Of a stretch of 64,000 nucleotides of DNA, positions 33,927 through 46,700 are shown one piece after another (the stretch's first letter is position 1; the number at the start of each line of letters is the position of its first letter). Both the position numbers and the translations under genes were made by a program. Where the stretch lies: contig CM065324.1 in NCBI GenBank assembly GCA_033032175.1, forward strand, positions 186,001-250,000, read 5' to 3'. Origin of the DNA: Saturnia japonica (lineage: Eukaryota > Arthropoda > Insecta > Lepidoptera > Saturniidae). The notes below the pieces were generated by a model. The model made no database searches. It was given only the letters and a program-made list of their open reading frames with translations, and was not told where the DNA came from.

Positions 33927-36259
33927 AAGGATGTGAAAAAATAATCGATTTTTTTAAAAATCAATTATCAATTTTTTATTATAAAAACAATTTTTTAAAT
34001 CGATTATTTAATTACAAAAAATCGATTATTTAAAAATAGTTTTTTTTTCACGGGCGATTTTTTTTAAATGTTCTAATGTAAATTTTTTTGTGACAGTAGG
34101 TATTCAATCACCCTTCTTCTTACTAACTTGCCAACTAGTCTTCTTTATTGAAAACCATTACTGCCATTATCAAGTGAACATAGTGGTAAACAAGATGGTG
34201 GCTCCCTTGTTAGAACTTTCTAGGGAATTTTTGTGGCACATCAAAATGTATGATTCCAGTTTATATTTATAATCCATTTCACATGCTCAAGCTATATCAC
34301 ACAAAACGCTATCAGTATTATGTAATATAGGTTCTAAAACCTAAGTTAATGGATCTATGCTAGTACTATAAGGCTGAAGAGTTTGTTTGTTTGTTTGGTT
34401 GAACGCTCTAATCTCAGGAAGTACTTCTTCGAATAGAAAAAATAATTTTTGTTTGATATCCCAGTGATCGAAGAAGGCCTATAGACTATATAACATCACG
34501 CTACGACAAATAGAACAATACGATCAATTAAAAATATTGCAAAAACAGGGAAGGATTATTGCTTTTGAGAGCTTCCATTGCGTGCGCTGCGTAAAGTTAC
34601 TTAACAATCATGTGTGACGGAATTGTTTCTCTTAAAAAGTTAAAAAAAAAAATCCGTGATAGCATTTGGCTATCTTTTAAAGTTTACTTAATATAACCTT
34701 TTCTAAGGTAATAAAATTTGTTCTAAAATAATGCATTATTTGCGAAGGTGTTTCTATAAATATGGTATTTACCTTATTGAAATAAAATATTCATAACATG
34801 TATTTAGTTTCAATAAAATTGTCCAAATTGTCAATAAATATCTTAGGAAATATCACAGTTTTAAAATAAATCCGCAGCAAAGTAATGAAAGTTTCAGCTC
34901 CTTTAGAATTGTATTATAGGTGCCTACGACGCAATCTTTCTAATCCTCTCTATCTCTCTCATGTGACGCAGACGAAGATGCGTGAGTCAGTTAGTTAAAA
35001 ATAAAAACCAAATACCAAAACATTTCATTTTATGATCCCACCAAAAACTACAATCGCCCTTATATATCACCCATAAATATCGTTATTTATAATGAAATAA
35101 TGAGTTGCTTTTTAATTTAATATTGTATTTTTGTGTTCAAAAGGATTGTAAATCAGGTAATGGAAGGCAACACCCGCGTCTTTGGAACTATTTACGCAGT
35201 GTATAATAATTTTTAGCTGTGCCCCACGGTTTCTCACGTGTTAATTTTATACGACAAACACCGCAACGCCAGTGCTCCCGTATAGCCTATCATAATTTTT
35301 CTTCCAACAAATACAAATTATATATTTAAATTTTTCATTATCTCCTAAACTATGTGTCCAAATAACATGCAAAAGAGCAAAATTTAACTTCATAAAATTG
35401 TCTTTATGATGAAGTAACTCTTGTTCGTAAGGATTAATATACCACGTGTAAAATAATGATCTTTAATCACTTTTTAATGTTAAACCACTCTTTGTTATAT
35501 AATAGCTTATTGTGGGTTATGCATAAAATACAGGCATATGCTATTTCGGACAATTTTAAAGATGTACTAAAGTCCAATATTTTTGTTCAACATGTATTTA
35601 CGTAAAACTAAAAATTATCGCAGCGCAGGTGGATAAAGCAGTTCGGGAGAGCTTTGTGTTCCGACTTACTTTACAAAAATCAATATTAAAGACGTGTATC
35701 TTGATGATAAATAGGCTATACTATTCTTTGTGAATCAATCTATCATATACAAAAAGAATTTTTCAAATCAGACTGGTAGTTTCCAAGATTAAATATTAAA
35801 CTAAAAAAAAAATCATAAAAACACTTCTGCTTTGTTAAATTAGTATACATATAATATATAGTATAGATAATACTTTTAAAATTTAAATAATATTCCTACT
35901 TTGAAAACCAAATTCTGAGGATAAAAGGTCGTAAAATAGTATGTATGGAAAAAAAAATTCTATACTTTTTATTCAACCGTACTATACAACAAAATTTGGT
36001 AAAAGAATGGGCATTCTCTGTTATTAACAATATTTTTTGTCTTTTTATTGAAATATGTAAATTTAAATTAATTAAGAAAGTTATGATTCTAAATATTTCA
36101 GGTTTTAATTAAATTTCTAAAGAAAATATGAAAAAAATCGTTTTTTTTTAAATCGATTATTTTTTGAACAAAAATCGATTGTACGTTAATCGATTTTATT
36201 ATTTATTTCAATTATCTATTTTTAAAAATCTATTTATTTTTAGAAATTTACATCCCTAT
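33927..36259. mobile_element. Non-autonomous hAT-type element
   Basis: A 2333-bp block flanked by the 8-bp direct duplication CTTTTACT (33919-33926 and 36260-36267), as made by hAT transposases. The ends are imperfect inverted repeats (AAGGATGTGAAA on the left; ATAGGGATGTAAA on the right read from the other strand). ATCGATT-rich arrays lie just inside each end (33953-34032 and 36138-36200). No transposase is visible. The interior holds a copy of the AAGATGGTG repeat family at 34105-34290. Confidence 0.72.
34105..34290 (+). repeat. AAGATGGTG repeat family copy inside hAT element
   Basis: ACTAACTTGCCAACTAGTCT, ATTACTGCCATTATCAAGTG and CAAGATGGTGGCTCCCTTG, then TTTATATTTATAATCCATTT. It belongs to the family at 6130 and lies within 33927-36259. 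Confidence 0.6.
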
Positions 36260-36278
36260 CTTTTACTCTAAGTCTAAG

Positions 36279-37331
36279 GTAAGGATATTCGATATACGTC
36301 AATGCATCGAATTCATTCAATTTTTATGTACGATTCATCAAACTGATCCGATGCTTTGAAAACCTGTTTATGTACTCGATACATCGATGTATATTTTCAT
36401 AAAACGTCGAATCAATAGTTACTAGTCTGTTAATGATTGTACCTATTTATTACTGTTTTGATCAAAACCTCCACATTAAAAGGGAAGATCCTCCGACCAG
36501 ACGGGTGTTATGTCTGACGGGCTGCTACCTAACGGTTTTTTTTTGTTTTTTTGAACTGACTACACTGTTAGCCTTAGGGGCCCTGAAGCCGCTGCGGCTT
36601 TTATAGCTTCACCGAACTCGGTTATTGTCGGGTTCTTGTATATATACTCAATTGTTAGGTTAATTTCAATATCGCGATGTAGGATAGTTCGTATGTGGCG
36701 AGATAGATGTCGCTACAGGGTAAAAACATGGTTTTATTAAATATTTTTAATTGACGCTATATGTCGTTACATAATCGTAAAAAATATGTGACTCAAAAAA
36801 AAAAAAGTTGTATTTGGGCACTTTAAGCACCCGTCAATTTGGCGCTATCGTGACGTCATAGTATTGCATAACAACACCAACACAACTAAACATTGTTACG
36901 AATACTGTGTACTGTATTCATCATTATTTTATGTTTTATGCCTTTTATATTATAGACAATGTATGATAGCAGGCATTCTATGTAACTGCCTCCGTGTTTT
37001 TTTAATGAACAACAACTGAATTAGCTAAGATTTTAATGAAATGTCGTTTTTTTGTCTCTTAGTTACATAGATTCTTTGAACATCCTGTTATAACACAACC
37101 GGCGCGTGCGGAGAAGAAAAGTGCTGTTGTAGGAATAACAAATAATGTAAGCTTGTGGCTTGTTTGTATGGAGTACTATGGAGTGTCAGGGGGCTGACTA
37201 CAGCTTTGTGATGCAATGTTAGAAAAATACTCGATTTTGAGAAAAAATCGATGTTTCTTACGGATGAATCTGATAATTTCAATTTATTTCATCGAATAAA
37301 ACTTCGATATATTTTCTAAGTGGACATCCCT
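36279..37331. mobile_element. Second hAT-type element, adjoining the first
   Basis: 1053 bp between two copies of AGTCTAAG (36271-36278 and 37332-37339), an 8-bp duplication of hAT type. Its ends are degenerate: GTAAGGATATTCGAT on the left, and on the right, read from the other strand, AGGGATGTCCACTTAG. It starts only 20 bp after the first element ends. It contains an LTR fragment (36478-36719) that itself carries a SINE-like insert. No transposase was seen. Confidence 0.62.
36478..36719 (-). mobile_element. LTR fragment with SINE-like insert
   Basis: This matches the solo LTR at 8047-8317: the AGATCCTCCGxCCAGACGGG block, the TTGTATATATACTCAA TATA-like region, and the end AGATGTCGCTACA. Between CTGCTACC and TTATTGTCGGG it is opened by about 90 bp of the poly(A)-tailed retroposon also found at 5163, 41198, 49440 and 59949. 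The layers are therefore hAT element, then LTR, then retroposon. Confidence 0.65.
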
Positions 37332-37472
37332 AGTCTAAGGATGTCAACTTGTCACCAATGTCAACCGTGCGAATTGTTATTTATCTCTGGTGCGTACCTT
37401 GTCTGACGCGACCAACGGCCGCGGCCGTACCGAGTAAGCCATATTGTTGTTCTTGTCTATGTCTATCTCCCT

Positions 37473-38551
37473 TAGAGGTGGGCGATTATGATTGAGTTCC
37501 TGTAATCGAGAACATTAAATTATTTATGTTCATTCATACTCGAGTTTTAATGTGTACTCTACTCAGAGGTACTCAGAGGGTGATAATGAATGATAACTGA
37601 ATTGAGATATATGTACTTATTAATAATGTAGAGTGGGAAGCTAAAAAAGAAGTCCTTTGGAAGTTTTTTAAGGGTTTTTTAGTAGAACATATTGTATACC
37701 AATTAGCTAGAATAAGAGCTCGTGCTGTCGTAATAATTTCTAAGGCTATCAAATTTGTAACTACTAATATTAGTAATTACTAATATTAGGCTACTAATGG
37801 TTGTAATCAACTTATCTCGAGTTATCAATCATTACATTAATATATCACTATATGGGGTGGCCTTTGTGCTCGCCGGCTCTCCGCCGTGGGAGCTGGAGGC
37901 AGACGTCCTCGCCACCGAGTGGAGGTTCGCGGCGCGGCGGCGAGGAAGGAGATAGGGGAGCCTCCGTTCCCGCTGAGGTAGCGCGGCTGCGGCAAGAGGG
38001 CCGCGAGGAAGTTTTGAAGAGGTGGGATGAGGACCAGGCGGATGCGCGCTATGGATGCTATTCCATAAACGTCAGAAGATGGTGCGTCAGGAAGCAGGGC
38101 TCCGTGACGTTTAGGCTTGTACATGTGCTATCCGGACATGGCTACTTCGGATGGTACCTGCACAAAATAACCCGCAGGGAGCGCACCACTGCGTGCCACG
38201 AGTGCGAAGCTGTGGAAGATACGGCGCAGCACACTGTCACTGACCCCTGCCCAAAACATGTTTCACATCAACAAAAAAACGGCCACATCATAAAAATTAC
38301 CTAAAAAAAAAGTTCGTTCGGTTCTAATAATAAATTACTCATTTCATCAAATTACTTAGATTATGAATGATCACTCATCTTAGAATTTTCTACTAATATT
38401 AGTAATTACTAATGGTACTTTGATTATGAATGATCACTTATAATCGAACTAGTAATATTATTAATCACTAAGGGCTATTACCGAAATAGCTTGAGTTATA
38501 TTCATAGTCGAATGATTACATTAGTATATTTCATATTCGCTCAACTCTACT
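37473..38551. mobile_element. GGTGGGCGATTA-family hAT-type MITE carrying an R1-like fragment
   Basis: The left end, TAGAGGTGGGCGATTATG, and the AT-rich arms with TAATATTAGTAATTACT palindromes match the elements at 7803 and 61136. The right end, near 38551, is degraded (TATTCGCTCAACTCTA). The middle, ~37846-38290, is GC-rich unrelated DNA derived from a LINE. No clear target duplication is left. Confidence 0.55.
37852..38304 (+). pseudogene. R1-clade LINE fragment (reverse-transcriptase C-terminus)
   Basis: The open stretch contains FRLVHVLSGHGYFGWYLHKI followed by CHECEAVEDTAQHTVTDPCP, resembling the C-terminal CCHC-type zinc knuckle of R1/TRAS-like LINE proteins. The first ~60 residues include an EVARLRQEGREEVLKRWDED segment that also fits that region. 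It is GC-rich unlike its surroundings, truncated at both ends, and sits inside a MITE. Confidence 0.65.
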
Positions 38552-38691
38552 TATCTCTGTGACTCTATGGTAGCAAATGTAAATAGGTCGGCTTAATTAT
38601 TTTTTACATATTTGTGTTATCCGAAAACATCCTGAACCCGTATTACTGATATTTAATATAGTTGTGTTAGGGTTTTAGTAGTGCTTTTACG

Positions 38692-40547
38692 ATGTCGATC
38701 GGTGTTCCTATTAAAGTACTTCACGAAGCGGAAGGTCATGTAGTAACTTGTGAAACAAATACCGGCGAAGTTTACAGAGGAAAGCTTATAGAAGCTGAAG
38801 ATAATATGAATTGCCAGATGACGCTTGTAACTGTTACGTACAGAGACGGACGGGTCGCACAGTTGGAAAATGTGTATATACGGGGCTCCAAGATTAGGTT
38901 CTTGATTCTGCCGGACATGTTGAAGAACGCGCCAATGTTCAAACGACAAGGGAACAAACCGACCGCTGGACGGGGTAAAAGTGCAATATTACGAGCACAA
39001 GGTAACTATTATTTTATTTACATAGTAAGATTGTAAAAGTATTTGTTTTGTAAAAATATTTACCGGACTTGTATATGTAGCTACCGTGTACAATAGTGTC
39101 AATTGCAACTGAATAATTTTGGTATACTTTCTAGTCTTTAAAATTCAATATACTCACTCGTAAAGTAAAAATACACCAAATAACCTTCTTCAATAGGAAG
39201 CAACTGCTTTAAATAGACACGGAATGTAAAAAGGTCCACAAATAAATATAAGCACTAAACAATAGTCCAACAGCCAAACTTCAGCTTTGAGCTTGAATGA
39301 ACTCAACCAATTTCCAAACTGGCCCTCTACATATTTGCAGGGAATTCTAAACTTCAAAATCATGGCAGATGTTGAAGAGATAGCAACTGTCTCGCTATAT
39401 TGTATCAGTGCATATTATTATAATATTCAATTATACAGAAAAATATTACTCCACTCAATTGATTGATTCTGCCATTATCTAACTAAATTGGGAAAAATAT
39501 TTAATTAAACAAAATTTAATTATTATGAGATTGATCACATCACTCTGAGTTGGCCAACACATTCTCTTTTGATTCAGTATTGATTTACCGCACAGGATTG
39601 CTACTGGAGCAATCCCAGGCCAGCTCTATCAAACTTCTACCAATGCACCCAAACCACCCCACTACAGTTTGAGTGTTGTATGATTGTGTAGTGCCAGCAT
39701 CAATTTTTTTGTCTTTAGATAGTTTAGTCACTTTGAGTAAAAAATTCCTACATGCCATACACAGTAGAACCTCTTTTCAGTATTTAAGTTAAGTTGGTCC
39801 ATAACTAAGATTGCAACAGAAAATTTGATATTCTATGATGTATAACTATTACTAAATATTTATAAAGTTCTATTTATTGAAAGTAAATAATATAAATATT
39901 CAAATATATAAATTGAAGTGTCTGTTTGTAATGTCAAAATAACCTCTTTATACTAAATGCATATGAAAATATATATGGTACTTATAACAAATCAGCAGTT
40001 TTTGAAATTTTTGTCTGTTTGTTCCGGATAATCTCTGAAAGAGTTGGACCGATTTTGATGGGACTTTCACTGGCAGATTAGCTGTTGTTATAAGGAGTAA
40101 TTTAGGCTACTTTTATTTTAAAGAAAAAAAGAATTAGGATCCTCACAAATAAAAAAAATCTGATCATGGTGAATCGATTCGGGGGCTTAAATGTCTTAAG
40201 CTGAGTAAACTATAAGTATTTCAAATTAATTTGCTACAAAATTATAGATCTTGAAAAGATTACAAAATACCCAAGAAAAGCATATAATGTATCTTGTAAG
40301 GGTCACCCACAATAAGCATTTTGTTGTTAAAATAACTGGGAGCCGAGGTAGGTAGCAAGATTTGCGTATGTGTCAGATTGATGGCATTCTGTATCCACGC
40401 AGCTGCGGGCACAGCTAGTAACGTAATAATATGTTAATAAAAATGATATGTTTTTAATTTTCAGCTGCAGGCAGGGGAAGAGCGGGTGGGAGAGGTGGAG
40501 GACATCGAGGCAGCTGGCAAGGTGGGTCTGGTCCTTCACGACGTTAG
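38692..40547 (+). CDS. SmD3: Small nuclear ribonucleoprotein Sm D3
   Basis: Two exons, 38692-39001 and 40465-40547, joined at a GT-AG intron in phase 1; 130 aa, close to the ~126 aa usual for SmD3. It begins [20 protein letters not shown]. Sm1 motif residues follow ([19 protein letters not shown]), then Sm2 ([15 protein letters not shown]). The second exon encodes the Arg/Gly-rich tail ([14 protein letters not shown]...SRR), the kind of tail that is symmetrically dimethylated in SmD1, SmD3 and SmB. The protein is part of the heptameric Sm ring on U1, U2, U4 and U5 snRNAs, assembled in the cytoplasm by the SMN complex and active in nuclear pre-mRNA splicing. AATAAA at 40964-40969 is a likely poly(A) signal. 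The 1.46-kb intron carries a dispersed repeat copy (39890-40425). Identity is unambiguous. Confidence 0.97.
39890..40425 (+). repeat. CTAGT-ended dispersed repeat in SmD3 intron
   Basis: TGAAGTGTCTGTTTGTAATG, TTGATGGGACTTTCACTGGC, AATTAGGATCCTCACAAATA and the end GGGCACAGCTAGTAACG match the family at 5275. It fills most of the 3' half of the single intron of SmD3, ending 40 bp before the acceptor. Confidence 0.65.
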
Positions 40548-40963
40548 CTCTAAAATTAATTTTAATATACTGTAGAATATGGTGAAGTGTCTCATTGGAT
40601 GTCAGTGTTTCATTTTGTGAATTTGAGCTATATTGAATAAGTTAATTAGTTGATAACTACTCTTAACAGTAAACTCATATAACATTTGGTTGCAAATTAT
40701 CATTTTCAGGATTTATTGTACCACAGAATACTGAATATATAGTTTTATGTCCACAAAAATATCTGTCATTGTATATTGTTTATTATGCACAAGTTTACCT
40801 GAACCTCATAAGTGAGGACTGTCAGTATGATATGCAAAGGATAATCTATAATTCTATTCGTGTATTTTGTACTGTTAATTGATTTTTTTTCTTGGTTTTT
40901 GCCATTTTTCTTGGACAGTACTCTCGTCAGGTGAAATGCAGTCATTATGACAAGCTTGGGTTA

Positions 40964-40969
40964 AATAAA
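40964..40969 (+). terminator. Possible poly(A) signal of SmD3
   Basis: AATAAA lies about 415 bp after the SmD3 stop codon. No closer canonical hexamer was seen. Confidence 0.45.
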
Positions 40970-40999
40970 AATATAACATGAAAATTATAGTAACAAAAA

Positions 41000-43700
41000 C
41001 ACCTTTGAGGATTTTAAACTACTTTACGAAAGATAAATTATGGAAATGAATTTTTATAAATAAATAATACAGTAATTAAATATATTTAGCATTAACAATT
41101 TACTGGATAATTACAACTAAAAGCTTGTGAAATAAACAACTGTGCAATGATGGTGAATTTGAAAATTCCAAGAGGTATAAAACCCAGCATCTTTGGTAGT
41201 GGAATCACCAAGTTCGGTGAAGCTGTAAAAGCCGCAGCGGCTTCAGGGGCCCTAAGGCTAACAGTGTGGTCAGATCTAAAAAAAAAGTAGTGGAATAAAT
41301 CTATTTGTTGACATTATGTTTTCAATTATTAGTGATATATAAAGTTAATGATACTTAATAACATGTAATTGGTGAGAGTCTTTGTAATGTAGGTAACATT
41401 GCTAAAGTATGTTAGTTTTTCACAAAAAAACTTTGTTAGAATTTAAAAGTTGTATCATTAACCCATGTTAAGAGTAAGATATGTCTCAATAGATGTATTA
41501 TACAGAATGTCTATAAGTGTATGTGTCTGCGATAATTTTGAATAAAATAAAAATGATGCTATAGTAATTGTTTTAATATCATATTTATTTACATCATCAA
41601 AAAATATCTCAGTCAAGAGAGACAATGGTAACAATGATTTATTCAATTTCAAAGTTGTGAACAATAACTTAACTATTTTTACAAGTTTACTCTGTCATAT
41701 GAATATATATTAAAGATAAAATCTTAACATGCGTAGTCTAAACTGATGCAAGTAGAGTTTGCAATCCCGCGTTCCGCGTTACCGCATTCCAATGTTTTCC
41801 CGCATGTCAATGAGACATGCGGAATTCTCGCAATTGTGCGGTTAATCTGGTGCGGGAAAATTTAGAACTAATTTTTATTTTCTGCAGTCGGTTCTCTGTC
41901 TCTGTAGTCCCATAAGTAATGAGCTGCTGGACAAGACTATTGATACTACTTGTTATTGCGCTCTTATTTTTAGAAAAATATGTAACTTTTATTTTCATGA
42001 TTTGTGTTTTTTTTTGTTTCGTAAGTTATTTCTTATTTTTATACGTACAATTTAAGATACACGATAATAAATTCGTTAAGTATTTATAGTATGACTATAT
42101 AAATAATTAGTTTGGATTGTAGGTAGACGTATGCTTACTGTCACCGTCAGCGTCAGGGACAGTATCATCAATGCGCTGACCTACTTACTATACAAAAAAC
42201 AGCATTCCAAAATAATAAATAGCATTATTATTTTCTTATATAAAAATATTTTTAAATTTCTTGCAAATTCACCGCAATTTCCACCTGGAAAAAAGACTGC
42301 GGGATTGCAAACCCTTTATGCAAGTTTCTTGAGGAATATTGTTATTTTTGAAGATAGGAGAGATAATAATAATCTTTTAGTATCTCACAAAGCCATTAGC
42401 TTAGCCTAGCCTAGCCTAGACAAAGTTCATATTGTTCTTTTATAAGATAAAAAGTTGAGCCCAGTCTGTATTCATAAAAAAAAAATGTTGCTGTAAAAAA
42501 AATTACACTGTTGATAATTGTTCCTTATCTAAAAAAAATATCACAATATCTTCATTCAATAAAAAGTGATTAAAAGTTTTAAGAAACTATGATTTTTATT
42601 AGCACTATGCTTTCAGTGATATGTTTTCTTGCCATAGTGTAGACTAAACTAAGCAGACGAAAACGCGGGTATGAGCAAGTAAAAAATGAAATTATATAGT
42701 TAACGGAGATCACCAAAACCTTATCCCAAAACTAAAATATAAAGAAAACCATTAAAATATATGAAATGAAAAGTATGCCCGTGGGTAGCTGCAATCATTA
42801 CAAACCACTGGTCAGTATGATTGAAGTGTAAACACTGGGCTTGTTAAGTACGGCTTAAATATTATTTCTAAACTCGAATAACAAACACTCTGTGCTAATA
42901 ATATTCATTTTACCTCACGGGGGGTTTCTGTCTGTCTAAAGAAATTAACAAAAAGAAATAATACGCATGTACCTACTATTCATTATAATAGGAATGTACC
43001 TTACACCCTGACGAACGTAATTAAATAGAGATATTAACATTTCATATTATAATTTTATTATGTAGTAGAATTTGTATCGAAAAACCTTAACTCTTACATT
43101 GCTAATATTTAATTTATAAATATGGAGATACAACACTTTTAAAATTAACGACGCATTTGTTAACAGATATTCTCAGTGTAATGCGTTATAAAATCTTAGA
43201 AGAGATTTAACAAAGGAACATTTACGTGTTTCTTATAAACTGTAAGATCCCAGCGATCGACACGAGGTACATAGCAATGGGACAAGCTCTCGAACTGTAA
43301 TTTTCGTAAGCCGTACTAATCTAATAAAGTCATGTGCTCCTGTTTCGATCTAGCTTCTTGTTTATGGGTCAATATTGATAAATTACATCTCAGGCCACAT
43401 ATATTTACACTGGCCTTGCTATGGCATGGATCATATTTTTTAAAGGAAGCTGAGATTAAAATTTTAATGTATTATTAGTATTATTTACATTAAAAAGTAG
43501 CCTATTACTCCAGCTCTCCAACTGGAGCCCAGACCTGGGCCATAGGACGTAATAAATTTTGATTTGGACCGCAGTTATATGACTACTGGTCTAGCCGTTA
43601 GCCCTAACGAAAGAATTGCAAGAAACTTGATAATATCCCCGTGTCTCAGGGAATTTTGTTAACTTTAAGAACATAATACACTCTGGAATTATTGTTGTTA
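41000..43700. other. Intergenic region between SmD3 and acyltransferase 3' ends
   Basis: Convergent spacer. It contains one short retroposon copy (41198-41290), a palindrome-prone CGCGTTCCGCG patch at 41768, and a CTTAGCCTAGCCTAGCCTAG run at 42400. Nothing codes. No canonical poly(A) signal for the acyltransferase gene was found close to 43711. Confidence 0.45.
41198..41290 (+). repeat. Poly(A)-tailed retroposon family, truncated copy
   Basis: CACCAAGTTCGGTGAAGCTG to GTGGTCAGATCTAAAAAAAA on the plus strand. It has the same tailed end as the other four copies and begins just after a short AT-rich flank. Confidence 0.65.
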
Positions 43701-43710
43701 GTATTTGTTT

Positions 43711-46700
43711 TCATTTTTGAGTTGTGGATGCTTGATGTTGTGCGGCGTCAGGCTGGGCTTGTTTGTGCGAGACCGAGTCCTGGCGAGAGGCGCGTGTCAC
43801 AGGGTGCAGTAGGGCGGAGAGAGAGCGGTGCAGACGCTGGGCGGGCAGCTCCACCAGCACGGCGAGCGGTAACGCCGCCAAGTACGACAACGCCGCTACG
43901 CCGAACCACTCCACTATCTGCAATTATCATTGAATCAATGTCACGCTATGATAAGTGACGATGTTAGCAAGCATGTATTAAGATAGGTTAGTTTAGAACG
44001 TGGAGCTCTCATGTGAGAGATATGGTGCTTGGAATGGTAGCCAGTCGAAACTTCTATTAGTGTTAACTTAATTTCTACGGCTGACAAATCTGTACTGCTT
44101 TGGCTACATGTTCTGTTCCCTAATCAATATTCTTAATAAGTATATTAATGAGTATTAATGTAAACACTCGATAGGTTAGGATAAGGTAATAAAAAGTAAA
44201 CAAAAACCAAAAGAACAGAATTTTGTATCACTCAGTAAATTAATTGTAATACAATCTTTTGTGGCATATCATAATTCATTATCCATGTTATTATTTCCAA
44301 TCCACTTCATTTGTGCATAATAATCAAGCTTTATTATGCAAAATGCCACCCGTATTACACATTACGTATACAAACGACAGAAATTAAGGAATAAAAATAG
44401 TAATACATGACAGTTTAAGATCCCGCGAAGAACTCCGATATAAAGCAAAAAGCTGCTTTTTTTTTTAATTTTTCATCGTTGTTTCGTATTCGTATGGCAA
44501 AGGTAAGTGTGGGTTGGGGTGGATATGGATAAGTTCGGAAGGCCGACGGCACACTACACGAGGGCGTCAGCTGTAGGCAGCCGCCATGCAAAGGGAGAGT
44601 TCCTCCTGTATCCGCACCTCCTTGAGTTTTTTACGTAGACGATGGGCAGTAAGTGGGTGCTTAACCGCCTTTTTCGCCCTTGCTGGATCAAGGGGAGACG
44701 GGTCGGGGGCCCGTCTTCCCATTGCACTGGTTCAGCCGTCTGGGAGACAGTCGGGGCAGAATGCAACCGCAGGTCCCGCGTTGTCCCACTAAAGCGGCCG
44801 ATGGTACACCGTGGAGTTTTAGTGTTAGTGTTCACATAACTACTGGTCCCCCTGGATGGGTGTGTACACATGAAGGGTTTCTCCACGTTAAAAAAAGGGT
44901 ATGGTTAAGTTACCGCAGTTTGTCGATCGAGTTCTGAGGGCGTCTGCCGAGCTGCTATCAGCGACTTGTTGATAGGGATGTGTAAGAGCAGCGCCCCGAA
45001 CGAGAGTCGCGCGAACGGAGACCAGCCGCGCCATGACAGAAACCGCTGCACTGGAGCTGTAACACATCCATTACAAATTACTTTATTAAATCCAAATTCT
45101 CTTTACTTCTTCCGCCAGGTCCGCAAAGTTACACCTACATCAATTAATGATCCATTACAGTAACTTAAATAATGATGAATTTTATATACCAGACATATCA
45201 CGTGAAAATCAGCAGTTCTCATTTCATAGTTACACACACACGCAGCTTTGGGGCTGTTCAAGAATTACGTAACGCAATATTTAAAGATTTTTGAGCCACC
45301 CTTCCTCCCATGTAACGCGCCGTATCATTTTTCTGTACCCTCCATCTAATTCCTTAAACATTACGTAACACCCTTGTCAGCAAGTCAGCATTAGAGTTTT
45401 TACAGCCAAGAACACCTGATCAACTTCTTATCCTCAAAGGACATTACAGTATGAACTCACTTTAACAAAACTGACTACAGCAATACAGTTGAGGGATTCT
45501 CTGTAAAACAAACAAAAATGGTTGCCAATATGAGAGAACAAAATGAAAATGACGTACAATACAATCGAAGGATTCCCCGTAAAACATAAACGAAAATAGA
45601 TGCGATTATGGAAAATTTTAATTAGGTACCTAGTTTTTTACTTAAATTAAATTAAACAATGTTACGTAACGCGTTGTTCGGTCCCCCTCCCGCCCTTGTA
45701 ACGCATCGTAACGTTTTACAAGAAACCCCTCCCCCAAATTGCTTTACGTAATACTTGAACGCTCCCTTTTATAGTTGAGCCGTAGGCAACTAGATTTTTA
45801 AAGTTTTGTTATGCTGAATTGTTTACAAATCCTGTAACGGAACTCCAAGGTATATTCCAGAAAGTTCCAACATGCAGTTGGGTAATAGGAAAGTTCGATA
45901 CTCACATGGCACGGAATGAATAGCGCCAAGTAAAGCGACGAAGACCAAGGAAGCAAAGACTGTCCTCTCAAGCGCTGCAAGCGCGGCCGCCGCCAGCACC
46001 GACGGCGGACCTCGCCCCAGCAGCAGCGGTGAAGCGGCTATCCACCACACCGCGGCTGGCACCGCCCATATAGCCGCCCATCTGAACCACTGAAATAAAC
46101 ACTTTACCTCAATTATTCAAACATTATTGAACGTGCTTTTCATTAAATTCACTAAATTATTACATAATAATGTTGTTTTATTATTGTAACCCGATTGAGT
46201 TTCTTGCTGGTTCTTCTCGATGACCTCGATTGTAGTGTTTTGACGTTCATAAATGTCTTCTTAGGGCCATTATTCAATTAAGATTTTTTTAAATTTTCAT
46301 GTTGGTTATTAAATTTGTGTCCGTTTTTCCTAGATTTACAGATTCCTAGCTTTAAAACATCACACATATTTAAAAAAATTATGTGCAATTTCCACGTGGT
46401 AGTGAAACCTTCACATCTATGATTTTTTTTAAACTCAGAAAATGATCAAATACACACTTTCACCAAGCTAACTCAGTCTTATAAATAATATAGTCGGCAG
46501 ATAGTTGAAACGTTTATTCAACCACCACCATGTATTACACATTCGTAAGTTAGGCTAATTATATAAAATAATCAGAAAACACGACAGTCATCTTAAAAGA
46601 CATCAAACGACGCGCTAGCTAGAGCACTTCTTTTTATTCTCTGTCAATTCAAGAATATAACTAATTACCTATGCATATACAACCTACATAGAGTAATTAT

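Noticed and set aside
34380..34410. (TTTG)n run as a promoter or functional motif
   Set aside because: A simple repeat inside a hAT-type element; common in such elements and not informative.
38653..38957. Minus-strand frames across SmD3
   Set aside because: Shadows of SmD3 exon 1; the plus strand has the Sm motifs.
43692..43958. 88-residue plus-strand frame
   Set aside because: Shadow of the last acyltransferase exon (43917-43711).
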